From Mycobacterium florentinum (GTDB lineage: Bacteria > Actinomycetota > Actinomycetes > Mycobacteriales > Mycobacteriaceae), in NCBI RefSeq assembly GCF_010730355.1, contig NZ_AP022576.1, positions 1,488,001 to 1,552,000 on the forward strand: 64,000 bases of DNA, read 5' to 3'. This document shows, in pieces, positions 1-8,398 of the stretch. Position numbers and translations under genes: made by a program. The number at the start of each line of letters is the position of its first letter. The stretch's first letter is position 1. Under the pieces are notes generated by a model that did no database searches, was not told the DNA's origin, and saw only the letters and a list, made by a program, of their open reading frames with translations.

Positions 1-39
1 GAGGTCAGCGAAAGCTAGATCCAGCGAAACTCACCCGGT

Positions 40-52
40 CACAATGTGAGGT
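40..52 (+). promoter_or_regulatory. 13-bp element repeated before the DUF3039 gene
   Basis: CACAATGTGAGGT lies here on the plus strand, and the identical 13-mer occurs on the minus strand at 1330-1342, directly against the ATG of the DUF3039 gene. Here it directly abuts a GTG at 53 that opens an 11-codon frame whose stop overlaps the ATG of the next gene. CACAAT could serve as a weak -10 hexamer giving leaderless transcripts. The repeat is seen; the function is inference. Confidence 0.3.
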
Positions 53-84
53 GTGGGCGCACGCGTCGGTAATGCTGGAACGGT

Positions 85-1089
85 ATGAGCGAGCAGAGCG
101 CAAAGCCGTCGCGTCACCACATTTGGCGAATCACGCGCAGGACACTGGTAAAAAGCTGGGACGACTCCATCTTTGCCGAGTCCGCACAGGCGGGCTTCTG
201 GTCGGCACTCTCGACACCTCCGCTGCTGTTGGGAATGCTGGGCAGCCTGGCCTACGTGGCGCCGCTGTTCGGGCCGGATGCGCTGCCCAGCATCGAGAAG
301 AGCGCGATCTCGGCGGCCCACAGTCTCTTCTCGTCCAGCGTCGTCAACGAGATCATCGAGCCCACCGTGCGCGACATCACCGCGCACGCCCGCGGCGAGG
401 TGGTCTCGGTCGGCTTCCTGCTGTCGTTGTGGGCGGGGTCGTCGGCCGTCTCGGCGTTCGTCGACTCGGTGGTGGAGGCGCATGATCAGACGCCGCTGCG
501 CCACCCGGTGCGGCAGCGGTTCTTCGCCCTGTTCCTCTACGTGGTGGGGCTGATCGCCGCGGTCGTGGCCGCTCCCGTGCTGGTCGTCGGCCCGCGCACG
601 GTGTCCGAACACATCCCGGACAGCCTGGCCAACGTGCTGCGCTACGGCTACTACCCGGCACTGGTCCTGGGGCTGATCATGGGGGTCGTCATTTTGTACC
701 GGGTGTCACTGCCGGAACCGCTGCCGACGCATCGACTTCTCTTCGGTGCCGTCCTGGCGACCGCCGTGTTCGTGATCGCGACCCTGGGCCTGCGGGTCTA
801 TCTGCGCTGGATCACCAGCACCGGCTACACCTACGGCGCACTGTCGACGCCGATCGCGTTTCTGTTGTTCGCCTTCTTCGGCGGATTCGCGATCATGCTC
901 GGCGCCGAGCTCAATGCCGCGATCCAGGAGGAATTCCCCGCGCCGCGCACGCACGCCCACCGGCTGCGTAAATGGTTGTTCGCGCGTTCGCCCGCCCTGA
1001 AGAAGACGGCGGAGGCGTTGTCGAATCCGGTGACGACGAACCCCGCCACCCAAGACCGCCATGTCGAACCGGCAGAGCCGGCGACCTGA
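85..1089 (+). CDS. YihY/BrkB-family inner membrane protein (Rv2707-like)
   Basis: A 334-residue polytopic membrane protein of the YihY/virulence factor BrkB family, whose transport substrate is not established. After a basic N-terminus it shows about six hydrophobic stretches (roughly residues 35-65, 110-125, 150-175, 190-215, 225-250 and 265-290). The family-typical small-residue-rich final segment ends in LGAELNAAIQEE, followed by a basic cytosolic tail. It corresponds to M. tuberculosis Rv2707 in position and size. The ATG at 85 overlaps the stop of a possible tiny upstream frame (53-88). Its stop abuts the stop of the convergent DUF3039 gene inside a TGATCA palindrome. Confidence 0.85.
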   Translation: MSEQSAKPSRHHIWRITRRTLVKSWDDSIFAESAQAGFWSALSTPPLLLGMLGSLAYVAPLFGPDALPSIEKSAISAAHSLFSSSVVNEIIEPTVRDITAHARGEVVSVGFLLSLWAGSSAVSAFVDSVVEAHDQTPLRHPVRQRFFALFLYVVGLIAAVVAAPVLVVGPRTVSEHIPDSLANVLRYGYYPALVLGLIMGVVILYRVSLPEPLPTHRLLFGAVLATAVFVIATLGLRVYLRWITSTGYTYGALSTPIAFLLFAFFGGFAIMLGAELNAAIQEEFPAPRTHAHRLRKWLFARSPALKKTAEALSNPVTTNPATQDRHVEPAEPAT

Positions 1090-1329
1090 TCAGCCCTTCT
1101 TGAGCTGCTCGTAGATCTTCTTGCAATCCGGGCAGACCGGTGAGCCCGGCTTGGCCGCCCGCGTCACGGGAAAAACCTCGCCGCACAACGCGACCACGTG
1201 ACTGCCCATGACCGCGCTCTCGGCGATCTTGTCCTTCTTGACGTAGTGGAAGAACTTGGGGGTGTCGCTGCCGGTCCCGTCGTCGACGCGTTCGTCGGTT
1301 TCGGTGCGCTCGATCGTCTGGGTCTGCAT
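1090..1329 (-). CDS. DUF3039 small protein (Rv2708c-like)
   Basis: A 79-residue soluble protein of the actinobacterial DUF3039 family, function unknown. The first 20 residues are polar and probably disordered. The core carries the conserved FHYV, GxxVxALCGE and CPDCKKIY segments; the single Cys near residue 50 plus the C-P-D-C pair could bind a metal. It is convergent with the YihY-like gene, with no gap between the stops. The ATG is preceded directly by the 13-bp element shared with the first gene, whose GTGAGGT can also act as a Shine-Dalgarno sequence. Confidence 0.8.
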   Translation of the reverse strand: MQTQTIERTETDERVDDGTGSDTPKFFHYVKKDKIAESAVMGSHVVALCGEVFPVTRAAKPGSPVCPDCKKIYEQLKKG

Positions 1330-1342
1330 ACCTCACATTGTG
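1330..1342 (-). promoter_or_regulatory. 13-bp element, second copy
   Basis: On the minus strand CACAATGTGAGGT is followed immediately by the ATG of the DUF3039 gene. The copy is identical to that at 40-52 on the other strand. It is a candidate -10 region for a leaderless mRNA, or alternatively a ribosome binding site (GTGAGG). No convincing -35 is shared by the two copies. Confidence 0.3.
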
Positions 1343-1392
1343 CCTGCCAAGGCGCCCCAACCGGAATCGGCCGGATGTGGGACAGTGGAGTA

Positions 1393-1830
1393 ATGAAGCG
1401 CGGCCCGGAATTAGGGTTCGACGACGACGGCCGGCCAGTGCTGATTACCGCCGCCGAGCCGTCATACGAAGAACAGCATCGCGCCCGGGTCCGTAAGTAC
1501 CTGACGATGATGTCGTTTCGCATCCCGGCACTGATCCTGGCCGCGCTGGCTTACGGCGCCTGGCACAACGGCCTCATCTCGCTGGCGATCATCGCCGTGT
1601 CGCTGCCGCTGCCCTGGATGGCCGTCCTGATCGCCAACGACCGGCCGCCCCGGCGCAAGGACGAGCCCCGGCGGTTCGGCGATGGCGCCCGGCGCACGCC
1701 GTTGTTCCCGACGGCCGAGCGACCGGCGCTCGAGGCGCCGCGGCCCCCGCAGCCGCAACCCGGTTCGCCGGGCCGTGAGTACAACCCGGGTCACGGATAC
1801 GACGCCGGTTCCGGTCAACCGGACCTCTGA
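1393..1830 (+). CDS. DUF3099-type small membrane protein (Rv2709-like)
   Basis: A 145-residue protein with two adjacent hydrophobic segments (about residues 35-55 and 60-80) separated by a short polar turn, then a Pro/Arg/Gly-rich, probably disordered cytosolic C-terminus. This fits the actinobacterial DUF3099 family, function unknown, and the position matches Rv2709. The ATG at 1393 gives the conserved start MKRGPELGF; another in-frame ATG lies at 1375 and the open frame runs back to 1198, overlapping the DUF3039 gene. It lies directly upstream of sigB but is separated from it by the sigB stress promoter. Confidence 0.7.
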   Translation: MKRGPELGFDDDGRPVLITAAEPSYEEQHRARVRKYLTMMSFRIPALILAALAYGAWHNGLISLAIIAVSLPLPWMAVLIANDRPPRRKDEPRRFGDGARRTPLFPTAERPALEAPRPPQPQPGSPGREYNPGHGYDAGSGQPDL

Positions 1831-1903
1831 ACGCACTTCTCAGGACATTCTCAGGTCGTCGGCACATTTGTGCACGTCAAAGCGTGTGAGATGACGGCGG
1901 TGC

Positions 1904-1930
1904 GGGAACTCTCAGGGCTGAAATGTCGTT
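1904..1930 (+). promoter_or_regulatory. SigE/SigH-type promoter of sigB
   Basis: GGGAAC at 1904-1909 and CGTT at 1927-1930, with a 17-nt spacer, match the mycobacterial extracytoplasmic sigma consensus (GGGAAY, 16-17 nt, CGTT). The element lies about 40 nt upstream of the sigB start. SigE/SigH transcription of sigB is established in M. tuberculosis; here the assignment rests on the motif. Confidence 0.75.
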
Positions 1931-1969
1931 TAACACCATGACAGCTACAAGCCAAATCGGGAGGCCGCC

Positions 1970-2932
1970 ATGGCGAATGCCATCACAGGCAGGATCGACA
2001 CCAGCGATCTAGATGCTCAGAGCCCTGCAGCGGACCTCGTGCGCGTATATCTGAACGGCATCGGGAAGACGGCGTTGCTGACCGCCGCGGACGAAGTCGA
2101 ACTGGCAAAGCGCATCGAGGCCGGACTGTACGCCGAGCATCTACTCGCGACGCGGAAGCGCCTCGGCGAGAACCGCAAACGCGATCTTGCCGTCGTCGTA
2201 CGTGATGGCCAGGCGGCGCGCCGGCATCTGCTCGAGGCGAACCTGCGTCTGGTCGTCTCGCTGGCCAAGCGCTACACCGGCCGCGGAATGCCCTTGCTCG
2301 ACCTGATTCAGGAGGGCAACCTCGGACTGATCCGCGCGATGGAAAAGTTCGACTACACAAAGGGATTCAAGTTCTCGACGTACGCGACGTGGTGGATCCG
2401 CCAGGCCATCACCCGCGGTATGGCCGACCAGAGCCGCACCATCCGGCTGCCCGTTCATCTCGTCGAGCAGGTCAACAAGCTGGCCCGGATCAAGCGGGAG
2501 ATGCACCAGAACCTGGGACGTGAAGCCACCGACGAGGAACTGGCCAACGAGTCCGGAATCCCGGTCGAGAAGATCAACGATCTGCTCGAGCACAGCCGCG
2601 ACCCGGTAAGTCTGGACATGCCGGTCGGTTCCGAGGAGGAAGCCCCGCTGGGCGATTTCATCGAGGACGCCGAAGCGATGTCCGCGGAGAACGCGGTGAT
2701 CGCCGAACTGCTGCACACCGACATCCGCAGCGTGCTGGCGACTCTCGACGAGCGTGAGCATCAGGTGATTCGGCTGCGCTTCGGTCTGGACGACGGCCAG
2801 CCGCGGACGCTGGATCAGATCGGCAAGCTGTTCGGTCTGTCCCGCGAGCGGGTCCGTCAGATCGAACGCGACGTGATGGCCAAACTCCGTAACGGGGAGC
2901 GCGCCGATCGCCTGCGCTCGTATGCGAGCTGA
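1970..2932 (+). CDS. sigB: RNA polymerase sigma factor SigB
   Basis: The principal-like (group 2) sigma factor, 320 residues, near-identical in outline to M. tuberculosis SigB (323). It directs RNA polymerase to stress and stationary-phase promoters. Region 1.2 starts near residue 22 ([11 protein letters not shown]). Region 2 contains [18 protein letters not shown] and the -10 recognition helix [13 protein letters not shown] (about 132-144). Region 3 follows, and region 4 ends with the helix-turn-helix SRERVRQIE (about 295-303). Only the first 20 residues diverge, as is usual. It has its own SigE/H-type promoter and a strong hairpin terminator downstream, so it is probably monocistronic. Confidence 0.97.
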   Translation: MANAITGRIDTSDLDAQSPAADLVRVYLNGIGKTALLTAADEVELAKRIEAGLYAEHLLATRKRLGENRKRDLAVVVRDGQAARRHLLEANLRLVVSLAKRYTGRGMPLLDLIQEGNLGLIRAMEKFDYTKGFKFSTYATWWIRQAITRGMADQSRTIRLPVHLVEQVNKLARIKREMHQNLGREATDEELANESGIPVEKINDLLEHSRDPVSLDMPVGSEEEAPLGDFIEDAEAMSAENAVIAELLHTDIRSVLATLDEREHQVIRLRFGLDDGQPRTLDQIGKLFGLSRERVRQIERDVMAKLRNGERADRLRSYAS

Positions 2933-2961
2933 GGTCCCCCACTCAGCCAGGTAGCGCCGAC

Positions 2962-2995
2962 AGTATGCCCGCCGCAATTGCGCGGCGGGCATACT
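2962..2995 (+). terminator. Hairpin terminator after sigB
   Basis: A perfect 14-bp inverted repeat, AGTATGCCCGCCGC (2962-2975) and GCGGCGGGCATACT (2982-2995), encloses a 6-nt AT-rich loop and is followed by TCTTG. It lies 29 nt after the sigB stop and before ideR. The T-tract is poor, as is common in mycobacteria. Confidence 0.7.
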
Positions 2996-3066
2996 TCTTG
3001 CCTGGGTAGCGTTAGACCCATTTCGGCAGCTGGCCAAGTAGACTCGGCGTCAATGGAGGGTGCTGA

Positions 3067-3756
3067 ATGAACGACCTGGTTGATACCACCGAGATGTACC
3101 TGCGGACCATCTACGACCTCGAGGAAGAGGGCGTGACGCCGCTGCGTGCCAGGATCGCCGAACGACTCGACCAGAGCGGACCGACCGTCAGCCAGACCGT
3201 CTCCCGGATGGAGCGCGACGGACTGCTTCACGTGGCCGGTGACCGGCACCTGGAACTCACCGACAAGGGCCGGGCCCTGGCGGTCGCCGTCATGCGCAAA
3301 CACCGCCTCGCCGAGCGACTGCTCGTCGACGTGATCGGGTTGCCGTGGGAAGAAGTGCACGCCGAGGCATGCCGGTGGGAGCACGTGATGAGCGAGGACG
3401 TCGAGCGCCGGCTGGTGAAGGTGCTCAACAACCCGACCACCTCGCCGTTCGGCAACCCGATTCCGGGTCTGCTGGACCTGGGCGTGGGCCCGGATTCCGG
3501 CGCCGAAGACGTCAACATGGTCCGGCTGACCGAGTTGCCGGCGGGGTCGCCGGTCGCGGTCGTCGTCCGCCAGCTCACCGAGCACGTTCAGGGTGACATC
3601 GACCTGATCGCGCGGCTCAAGGATGCCGGTGTCGTGCCGAATGCGCGGGTCACCGTCGAAACCGGTCCCGCCGGGGTCACCATCCTGATCCCCGGGCACG
3701 AGAATGTCACCCTGCCGCACGAGATGGCGCACGCGGTCAAGGTCGAGAAGGTCTGA
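3067..3756 (+). CDS. ideR: Iron-dependent regulator IdeR (DtxR family)
   Basis: A 229-residue Fe(II)-dependent DNA-binding regulator that represses siderophore genes and activates iron storage. The N-terminal winged helix spans about 1-73, the dimerisation/metal domain 74-140 and the SH3-like C-terminal domain 150-229. All metal ligands known from IdeR/DtxR are present at the same numbers: Met10, Cys102, Glu105 and His106 (primary site), and His79, Glu83 and His98 (ancillary site). The start is supported by GGAGG nearby. No IdeR box is visible in its own upstream region. Confidence 0.97.
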   Translation: MNDLVDTTEMYLRTIYDLEEEGVTPLRARIAERLDQSGPTVSQTVSRMERDGLLHVAGDRHLELTDKGRALAVAVMRKHRLAERLLVDVIGLPWEEVHAEACRWEHVMSEDVERRLVKVLNNPTTSPFGNPIPGLLDLGVGPDSGAEDVNMVRLTELPAGSPVAVVVRQLTEHVQGDIDLIARLKDAGVVPNARVTVETGPAGVTILIPGHENVTLPHEMAHAVKVEKV

Positions 3757-3760
3757 GCGC

Positions 3761-4819
3761 CTACCCCGCACAGCGGCCAGATGCCCGCTGCGGCGGTAGC
3801 CGTATTCCGAGCCGCTTGGCCAGCCGGTAGCCGGTCGCCGCGAGTTCGCGGATCTGTTCCGGTCGCAGACCCGACTGCAACGCCGTGTCCAGCATGCCCG
3901 CCATCCGATGAGCGGGATCGCAGCGCAGCGCGGCGTCCAGCGACACGCCCGCCAGCGGGCCGTCGCCGCGGACGTAGGCGCTGAACGCGAGCAACACCAG
4001 CGCTTCGACCCGCCACGGCGCGGGCAGGGTGCGCGCCAGCGACGCCCACAACGCCTCGGCTTCCCCGGCCTTCTCGCCGACCGCCAGCGCGTACAGCGTG
4101 TCGCGCACAGCCGCGTCGTTCAGCGCGCAGCCCAGCGCGGCCAACTCGGTGTCGGACAGCGATTTCCCGCCGGCGACTCGACCGGCCGCGCCCAGCGCGC
4201 TCTGGACGTCGCGACGGCTGCAGCCCGCGGGATCCGCGCCGTGCTCCGCCGCGCGGGTGGCCTCCTGCCGGTCGAGCAGACCGGCCAGCGCGGCGCTGCG
4301 AGCCGGATCCTCGACGGCCATCACGGCCTGCAGGTCGGCGCGCCGCGAATACAGCCGCCGGCCTTCCAGCACCGCCGCGGCGGCCAGGGGCGACGCGGAC
4401 GGATCGTCGACCGTGCCGCTCGCCCCGCAGCCGTCCACGCAATGCCAGCGCCCGCCGCGCGCCACCCGGTCCACCACATGCGCCGCCCACAGCTCAATGT
4501 TGTACTCCGACAACACCTCTGCGAGCATCGCGCAGAGCTGCCGATACTCCTCGTTGCACTGCGGGCATCCGGCGCCGTCCTCGTTGACGATCACGGCGAT
4601 CGCGGCCTCGGGTGACGCCGCGGCGGCCACCTCGACCAGGTGCCCGACCCGGCCGGCGAGCTCGTCGCAGAGGTCGACCCTGAGCACGGCCCCGAGCTCG
4701 CCGCCGTCCAACGACACCAAGACCAATGAATTCTCCGGAACGAAGCCGAGAACGGCCGGTAGCGCGGCGATCAGGGCGCCGGGGCGGTTCAGTTCGAAAT
4801 CGGGTGTATGCCGTGTCAT
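3761..4819 (-). CDS. DUF4192 domain protein (Rv2712c-like)
   Basis: A 352-residue cytosolic protein of the actinobacterial DUF4192 family, function unknown. The N-terminus has the family hallmark: LNRPGALIAALPAVLGF then PENSLVLVSLDG. A middle part has CPQC and a Trp/His-Cys segment (WHCVDGCG). The C-terminal half is Ala/Leu-rich and helical, ending in LDTALQSGLRPEQIREL. The ATG at 4819 is chosen over an in-frame TTG at 4828. It is convergent with ideR, with only 4 nt between the stops. Confidence 0.75.
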   Translation of the reverse strand: MTRHTPDFELNRPGALIAALPAVLGFVPENSLVLVSLDGGELGAVLRVDLCDELAGRVGHLVEVAAAASPEAAIAVIVNEDGAGCPQCNEEYRQLCAMLAEVLSEYNIELWAAHVVDRVARGGRWHCVDGCGASGTVDDPSASPLAAAAVLEGRRLYSRRADLQAVMAVEDPARSAALAGLLDRQEATRAAEHGADPAGCSRRDVQSALGAAGRVAGGKSLSDTELAALGCALNDAAVRDTLYALAVGEKAGEAEALWASLARTLPAPWRVEALVLLAFSAYVRGDGPLAGVSLDAALRCDPAHRMAGMLDTALQSGLRPEQIRELAATGYRLAKRLGIRLPPQRASGRCAG

Positions 4820-4933
4820 GAGGCCCAACGGTGGTGGCCGCCACCGTCAGATCGCGCTCGCACAACACCGTAGGGCCATTCGTCTGTGGAGAAAGTCTCG
4901 ACTGTGGGCTCTATCGTCTATCCCATGGGATCG

Positions 4934-6340
4934 ATGCAGGAATACGACATGATCGTGATCGGCTCGGGGCCCGGCGGACAGAAGGCCGCCATCGCCTCGG
5001 CCAAGCTGGGCAAGTCGGTGGCGATCGTCGAGCGCGGCCAAATGCTGGGCGGCGTGTGCGTGCAGACCGGCACCATCCCGTCAAAGACGTTGCGCGAGGC
5101 GGTGCTCTACCTCACCGGGATGAGCCAGCGCGAACTCTACGGCGCGAGCTACCGCGTCAAGGAGAAGATCACCCCGGCCGACCTGCTGGCCCGCACCCAG
5201 CACGTGATCGGCAAGGAAGTGGACGTGATCCGCAATCAGCTGATGCGCAATCGCATCGACCTGCTGGTCGGACACGGGCGGTTCATCGACGCGCACACCG
5301 TCGAGATCGAAGACCCCTCCCGGCGCGAAAAGCTAACCATCAGTGGCAAATACATCGTAATCGCCACGGGCACGCGGCCGGCGCGGCCGTCCGGCGTCGA
5401 GTTCGACGAACACCGCGTGCTCGACTCCGACGGAATCCTCGACCTCAAGTCGCTGCCCACCTCGATGGTGGTGGTCGGCGCCGGTGTGATCGGAATCGAA
5501 TACGCGTCGATGTTCGCCGCGCTGGGCACCAAGGTCACCGTCGTCGAGAAGCGCAGCGACATGCTGGACTTCTGCGACCCCGAGGTCGTCGAGGCGCTGA
5601 AGTTCCATTTGCGCGACCTGGCGGTGACATTCCGCTTCGGTGAAGAGGTGACCGCGGTCGACGTCGGTTCGGCCGGCACCATCACGACGCTGGCCAGCGG
5701 CAAGCAGATTCCTGCCGAGACAGTGATGTATTCCGCTGGGCGCCAAGGGCAAACCGACCACCTGGATCTGCACAACGCCGAGCTGGAGGCAGACAACCGC
5801 GGCCGGATCTTCGTCGACGACAACTTCGCGACCAAGGTGCCCCACATCTACGCCGTCGGCGACGTCATCGGTTTTCCGGCGCTCGCCGCGACCTCGATGG
5901 AGCAGGGCCGCCTGGCCGCCTACCACGCGTTCGGGGAGGCGTGCGACGGCATCACCGATCTGCAGCCGATCGGCATCTACTCGATTCCCGAGATCTCCTA
6001 TGTCGGCGCCACCGAGGTGGAACTGACCAAGGACGCGATCCCCTACGAGGTGGGCATGGCCCGCTATCGGGAGCTGGCCCGCGGCCAGATCGCCGGCGAC
6101 TCGTACGGCATGCTCAAACTGCTGGTGTCCACCGACGACCTCAAGCTGCTCGGGGTGCACATCTTCGGCACCAGCGCGACCGAGATGGTGCACATCGGAC
6201 AGGCCGTGATGGGGTGCGGCGGCACCGTCGAGTACCTGGTCGACGCGGTGTTCAACTACCCGACGTTCTCCGAGGCCTACAAGGTCGCCGCGCTCGACGT
6301 GATGAACAAGGTGCGCGCGCTCAACCAGTTCCGCCGCTGA
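4934..6340 (+). CDS. sthA: Soluble pyridine nucleotide transhydrogenase
   Basis: A 468-residue FAD flavoprotein that equilibrates NADH/NADP+ with NAD+/NADPH. The N-terminal FAD fold has GSGPGG (about 9-14). The NAD(P) fold has [19 protein letters not shown] (about 179-197). A second FAD contact is [14 protein letters not shown], followed by a dimerisation domain. The segment [13 protein letters not shown] has only one of the two redox cysteines of lipoamide-dehydrogenase relatives, which identifies SthA. The ATG at 4934 gives exactly the M. tuberculosis length. The frame opens further upstream at 4886, but that part is not conserved. Confidence 0.95.
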   Translation: MQEYDMIVIGSGPGGQKAAIASAKLGKSVAIVERGQMLGGVCVQTGTIPSKTLREAVLYLTGMSQRELYGASYRVKEKITPADLLARTQHVIGKEVDVIRNQLMRNRIDLLVGHGRFIDAHTVEIEDPSRREKLTISGKYIVIATGTRPARPSGVEFDEHRVLDSDGILDLKSLPTSMVVVGAGVIGIEYASMFAALGTKVTVVEKRSDMLDFCDPEVVEALKFHLRDLAVTFRFGEEVTAVDVGSAGTITTLASGKQIPAETVMYSAGRQGQTDHLDLHNAELEADNRGRIFVDDNFATKVPHIYAVGDVIGFPALAATSMEQGRLAAYHAFGEACDGITDLQPIGIYSIPEISYVGATEVELTKDAIPYEVGMARYRELARGQIAGDSYGMLKLLVSTDDLKLLGVHIFGTSATEMVHIGQAVMGCGGTVEYLVDAVFNYPTFSEAYKVAALDVMNKVRALNQFRR

Positions 6341-6351
6341 CGTCAGCGGCG
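6332..6351. terminator. 20-bp perfect palindrome between convergent genes
   Basis: CGCCGCTGACGTCAGCGGCG is a perfect palindrome spanning the sthA stop codon, 7 nt before the stop of the convergent lipoprotein gene. It could fold as a short hairpin on either strand and act as a bidirectional terminator. There is no T-tract. Confidence 0.4.
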
Positions 6352-6358
6352 ATCGGGT

Positions 6359-7180
6359 CTAGCAGGTGTCGTCCAGGTCGACCGGTACCGGGTCGCCCGG
6401 GCCGCCGGCTTCGGCGCGGGCCAGCAGCGCGACGATGTGATCGTCGAACGGCGCTGAGTAGGACACGTTCTCGGCGCATCCGCCGCGTTCCAGTCCACCG
6501 ATCAGCCCGACGACCGTGGTGCCGCTGACCCACGGCGCGCCGCTGGTGCCGCCAACGAGCCCCTGGCATGTCAGTGAGGGAAATCCCCCGTCGGTGACGG
6601 CCGTGCTGCCCTGGCAGCCGATCGGCGAGCCGCCCACGCCGCTCGGATACCCCACCACGGTCACGTGACTGCTGGGCGGCGGGGCCATACCCAGGGTCAG
6701 CGCCAGGCCGGCGCGTGCCTCCACCGAACCACCGTGGTCGCTGTTGACGCGCGCGATCGCGTAATCGGCATGCGGATCTTTGCTGGCAATCCAGCGCGGA
6801 TCCAGATAGACGTTGTCGGCCGTCCAGAGATCGGGTGGCGCCCCGTCACCGGACAAACCGGGCACGAACGTGATCTGAGCAGCTCCGGCCAGACAATGCG
6901 CGGCGGTCAGCACCAAGTTGCCGGCCGCGGAGTGCACCACCGAGCCCGTGCACACGTGCTGGGTGCTGCCGTCCAAGAAGATTGCTCCCACCCGACGATC
7001 CGGATCCACCGGGCCGGCAACCGCGCCCGGCTCGGGCTGGCTGAGACGCTGGACGGACTTGGTCGGTTTCGGTGTCTGCGTGCTGGTGGGCAGCGACACA
7101 TGCAGCACCGGACGCCCGCACGACGCCAGTAACGTCGCCAGGCCGACCAGTGGGCATAGCAGCAGCATCCGGACGCGCAT
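6359..7180 (-). CDS. Trypsin-like serine protease lipoprotein
   Basis: A 273-residue predicted lipoprotein with a chymotrypsin-fold protease domain. Residues 1-20 form a signal peptide ending in the lipobox LLAS-C21. A Pro/Thr/Ser linker (25-55) follows. The catalytic triad is His95 (LTAAHC), Asp139 (HADYA) and Ser213 (GGTSGAPW), with Cys pairs around His95 and before Ser213. Its substrate is unknown; it would act at the outer face of the membrane. I do not recall a counterpart between sthA and Rv2714 in M. tuberculosis, so it is probably lineage-specific. Confidence 0.82.
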   Translation of the reverse strand: MRVRMLLLCPLVGLATLLASCGRPVLHVSLPTSTQTPKPTKSVQRLSQPEPGAVAGPVDPDRRVGAIFLDGSTQHVCTGSVVHSAAGNLVLTAAHCLAGAAQITFVPGLSGDGAPPDLWTADNVYLDPRWIASKDPHADYAIARVNSDHGGSVEARAGLALTLGMAPPPSSHVTVVGYPSGVGGSPIGCQGSTAVTDGGFPSLTCQGLVGGTSGAPWVSGTTVVGLIGGLERGGCAENVSYSAPFDDHIVALLARAEAGGPGDPVPVDLDDTC

Positions 7181-7388
7181 CGGCTCCCATCATGCCCGAC
7201 CAGACGGGTGGAGGCGGAATTCGACGCTTCCCGCTGCGGCGGTAGATTTGCTGGCAGAGCCCGGTGGCGCCGGATATGTTCCATCCGGATTACGTTCGAG
7301 CGTCATCCCGTTTTAGGTACTGGTGCCCATTGATTCGGGGGACACTGGTTAGGGCACCCTGGAACAACCCCCGAGAGGAGGCAACCGG

Positions 7389-8363
7389 ATGTCTGACGAG
7401 CACAGCGCCGACGACTTGTACTACCAGCCAGGACAACCCGGCATGTACGAGCTGGAGTTCCCGGCTCCGCAGTTGGTGACATCGGACGGCCGCGGCCCCG
7501 TTCTGGTGCACGCCCTGGAGGGCTTCTCGGACGCCGGCCACGCGATACGGCTGGCCGCTGCCCACCTGAAATCCGCCCTGGACACCGAGCTGGTCGCGTC
7601 GTTCGCGATCGACGAACTGCTGGACTACCGCTCGCGCCGGCCGCTGATGACTTTCAAAACCGATCACTTCACCAGCTACGACGACCCGGAACTGAGCCTG
7701 TACGCGCTGCGCGACAGCGTCGGCACCCCATTTCTGCTGCTGGCCGGTATGGAGCCGGATCTCAAGTGGGAGCGTTTCATCACCGCGGTGCGCCTGCTGG
7801 CCGAGCGGCTCGGGGTGCGGCAGACCATCGGCCTGGGCACCGTTCCGATGGCCGTTCCGCACACCCGGCCCATCACCCTGACCGCGCACTCCACCAACCG
7901 CGAGTTGATCACCGACTTCCAGCCCTGGATTTCCGAGATCCAGGTCCCCGGCAGCGCGTCCAACCTGCTGGAATACCGGATGGGTCAGCACGGCCACGAG
8001 GTGGTCGGTTTCACCGTCCACGTCCCGCACTACCTCACTCAGACCGACTACCCCGCCGCCGCCCAGGCACTGCTCGAGCAGGTCGCCAAGACCGGGTCGC
8101 TGGAACTGCCGCTGACGGCGTTGACCGAGGCAGCGGCCGAGATTCGGGCCAAGATCGACGAGCAGGTCGAGGCGAGCGCCGAGGTGGCTCAAGTGGTGGC
8201 TGCCCTCGAGCGCCAGTACGATGCGTTCATCGACGCTCAGGAAAACAGGTCGTTACTAACACGCGACGAAGACCTTCCTAGCGGCGACGAGCTTGGTGCC
8301 GAGTTCGAGCGATTCCTGGCCCAACAGGCGGAGAAGAAGCGCGACGACGACGACCCGGCTTAA
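7389..8363 (+). CDS. PAC2-family protein (Rv2714-like)
   Basis: A 324-residue cytosolic protein of the PAC2 family (proteasome assembly chaperone fold), orthologous to Rv2714. The conserved start region has LVHALEGFSDAGHAIRLAA (about 40-58). A central G-L-G-T-V-P-M-A-V-P-H-T-R-P segment (about 150-165) is typical of actinobacterial PAC2 proteins. The C-terminal third is charged and helical. The biochemical role is unresolved; actinobacteria have a proteasome, but a chaperone role is not shown. A GAGAGGAGG Shine-Dalgarno sits before the ATG. The hydrolase gene follows after 35 nt, so the two are probably co-transcribed. Confidence 0.85.
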   Translation: MSDEHSADDLYYQPGQPGMYELEFPAPQLVTSDGRGPVLVHALEGFSDAGHAIRLAAAHLKSALDTELVASFAIDELLDYRSRRPLMTFKTDHFTSYDDPELSLYALRDSVGTPFLLLAGMEPDLKWERFITAVRLLAERLGVRQTIGLGTVPMAVPHTRPITLTAHSTNRELITDFQPWISEIQVPGSASNLLEYRMGQHGHEVVGFTVHVPHYLTQTDYPAAAQALLEQVAKTGSLELPLTALTEAAAEIRAKIDEQVEASAEVAQVVAALERQYDAFIDAQENRSLLTRDEDLPSGDELGAEFERFLAQQAEKKRDDDDPA

Positions 8364-8398
8364 ACGTCCGAAGGGGGCGCGACAACAAGGGTGGCGAG

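Noticed and set aside
3000..3066. IdeR iron box upstream of ideR
   Set aside because: No sequence resembling TTAGGTTAGSCTAACCTAA is present.
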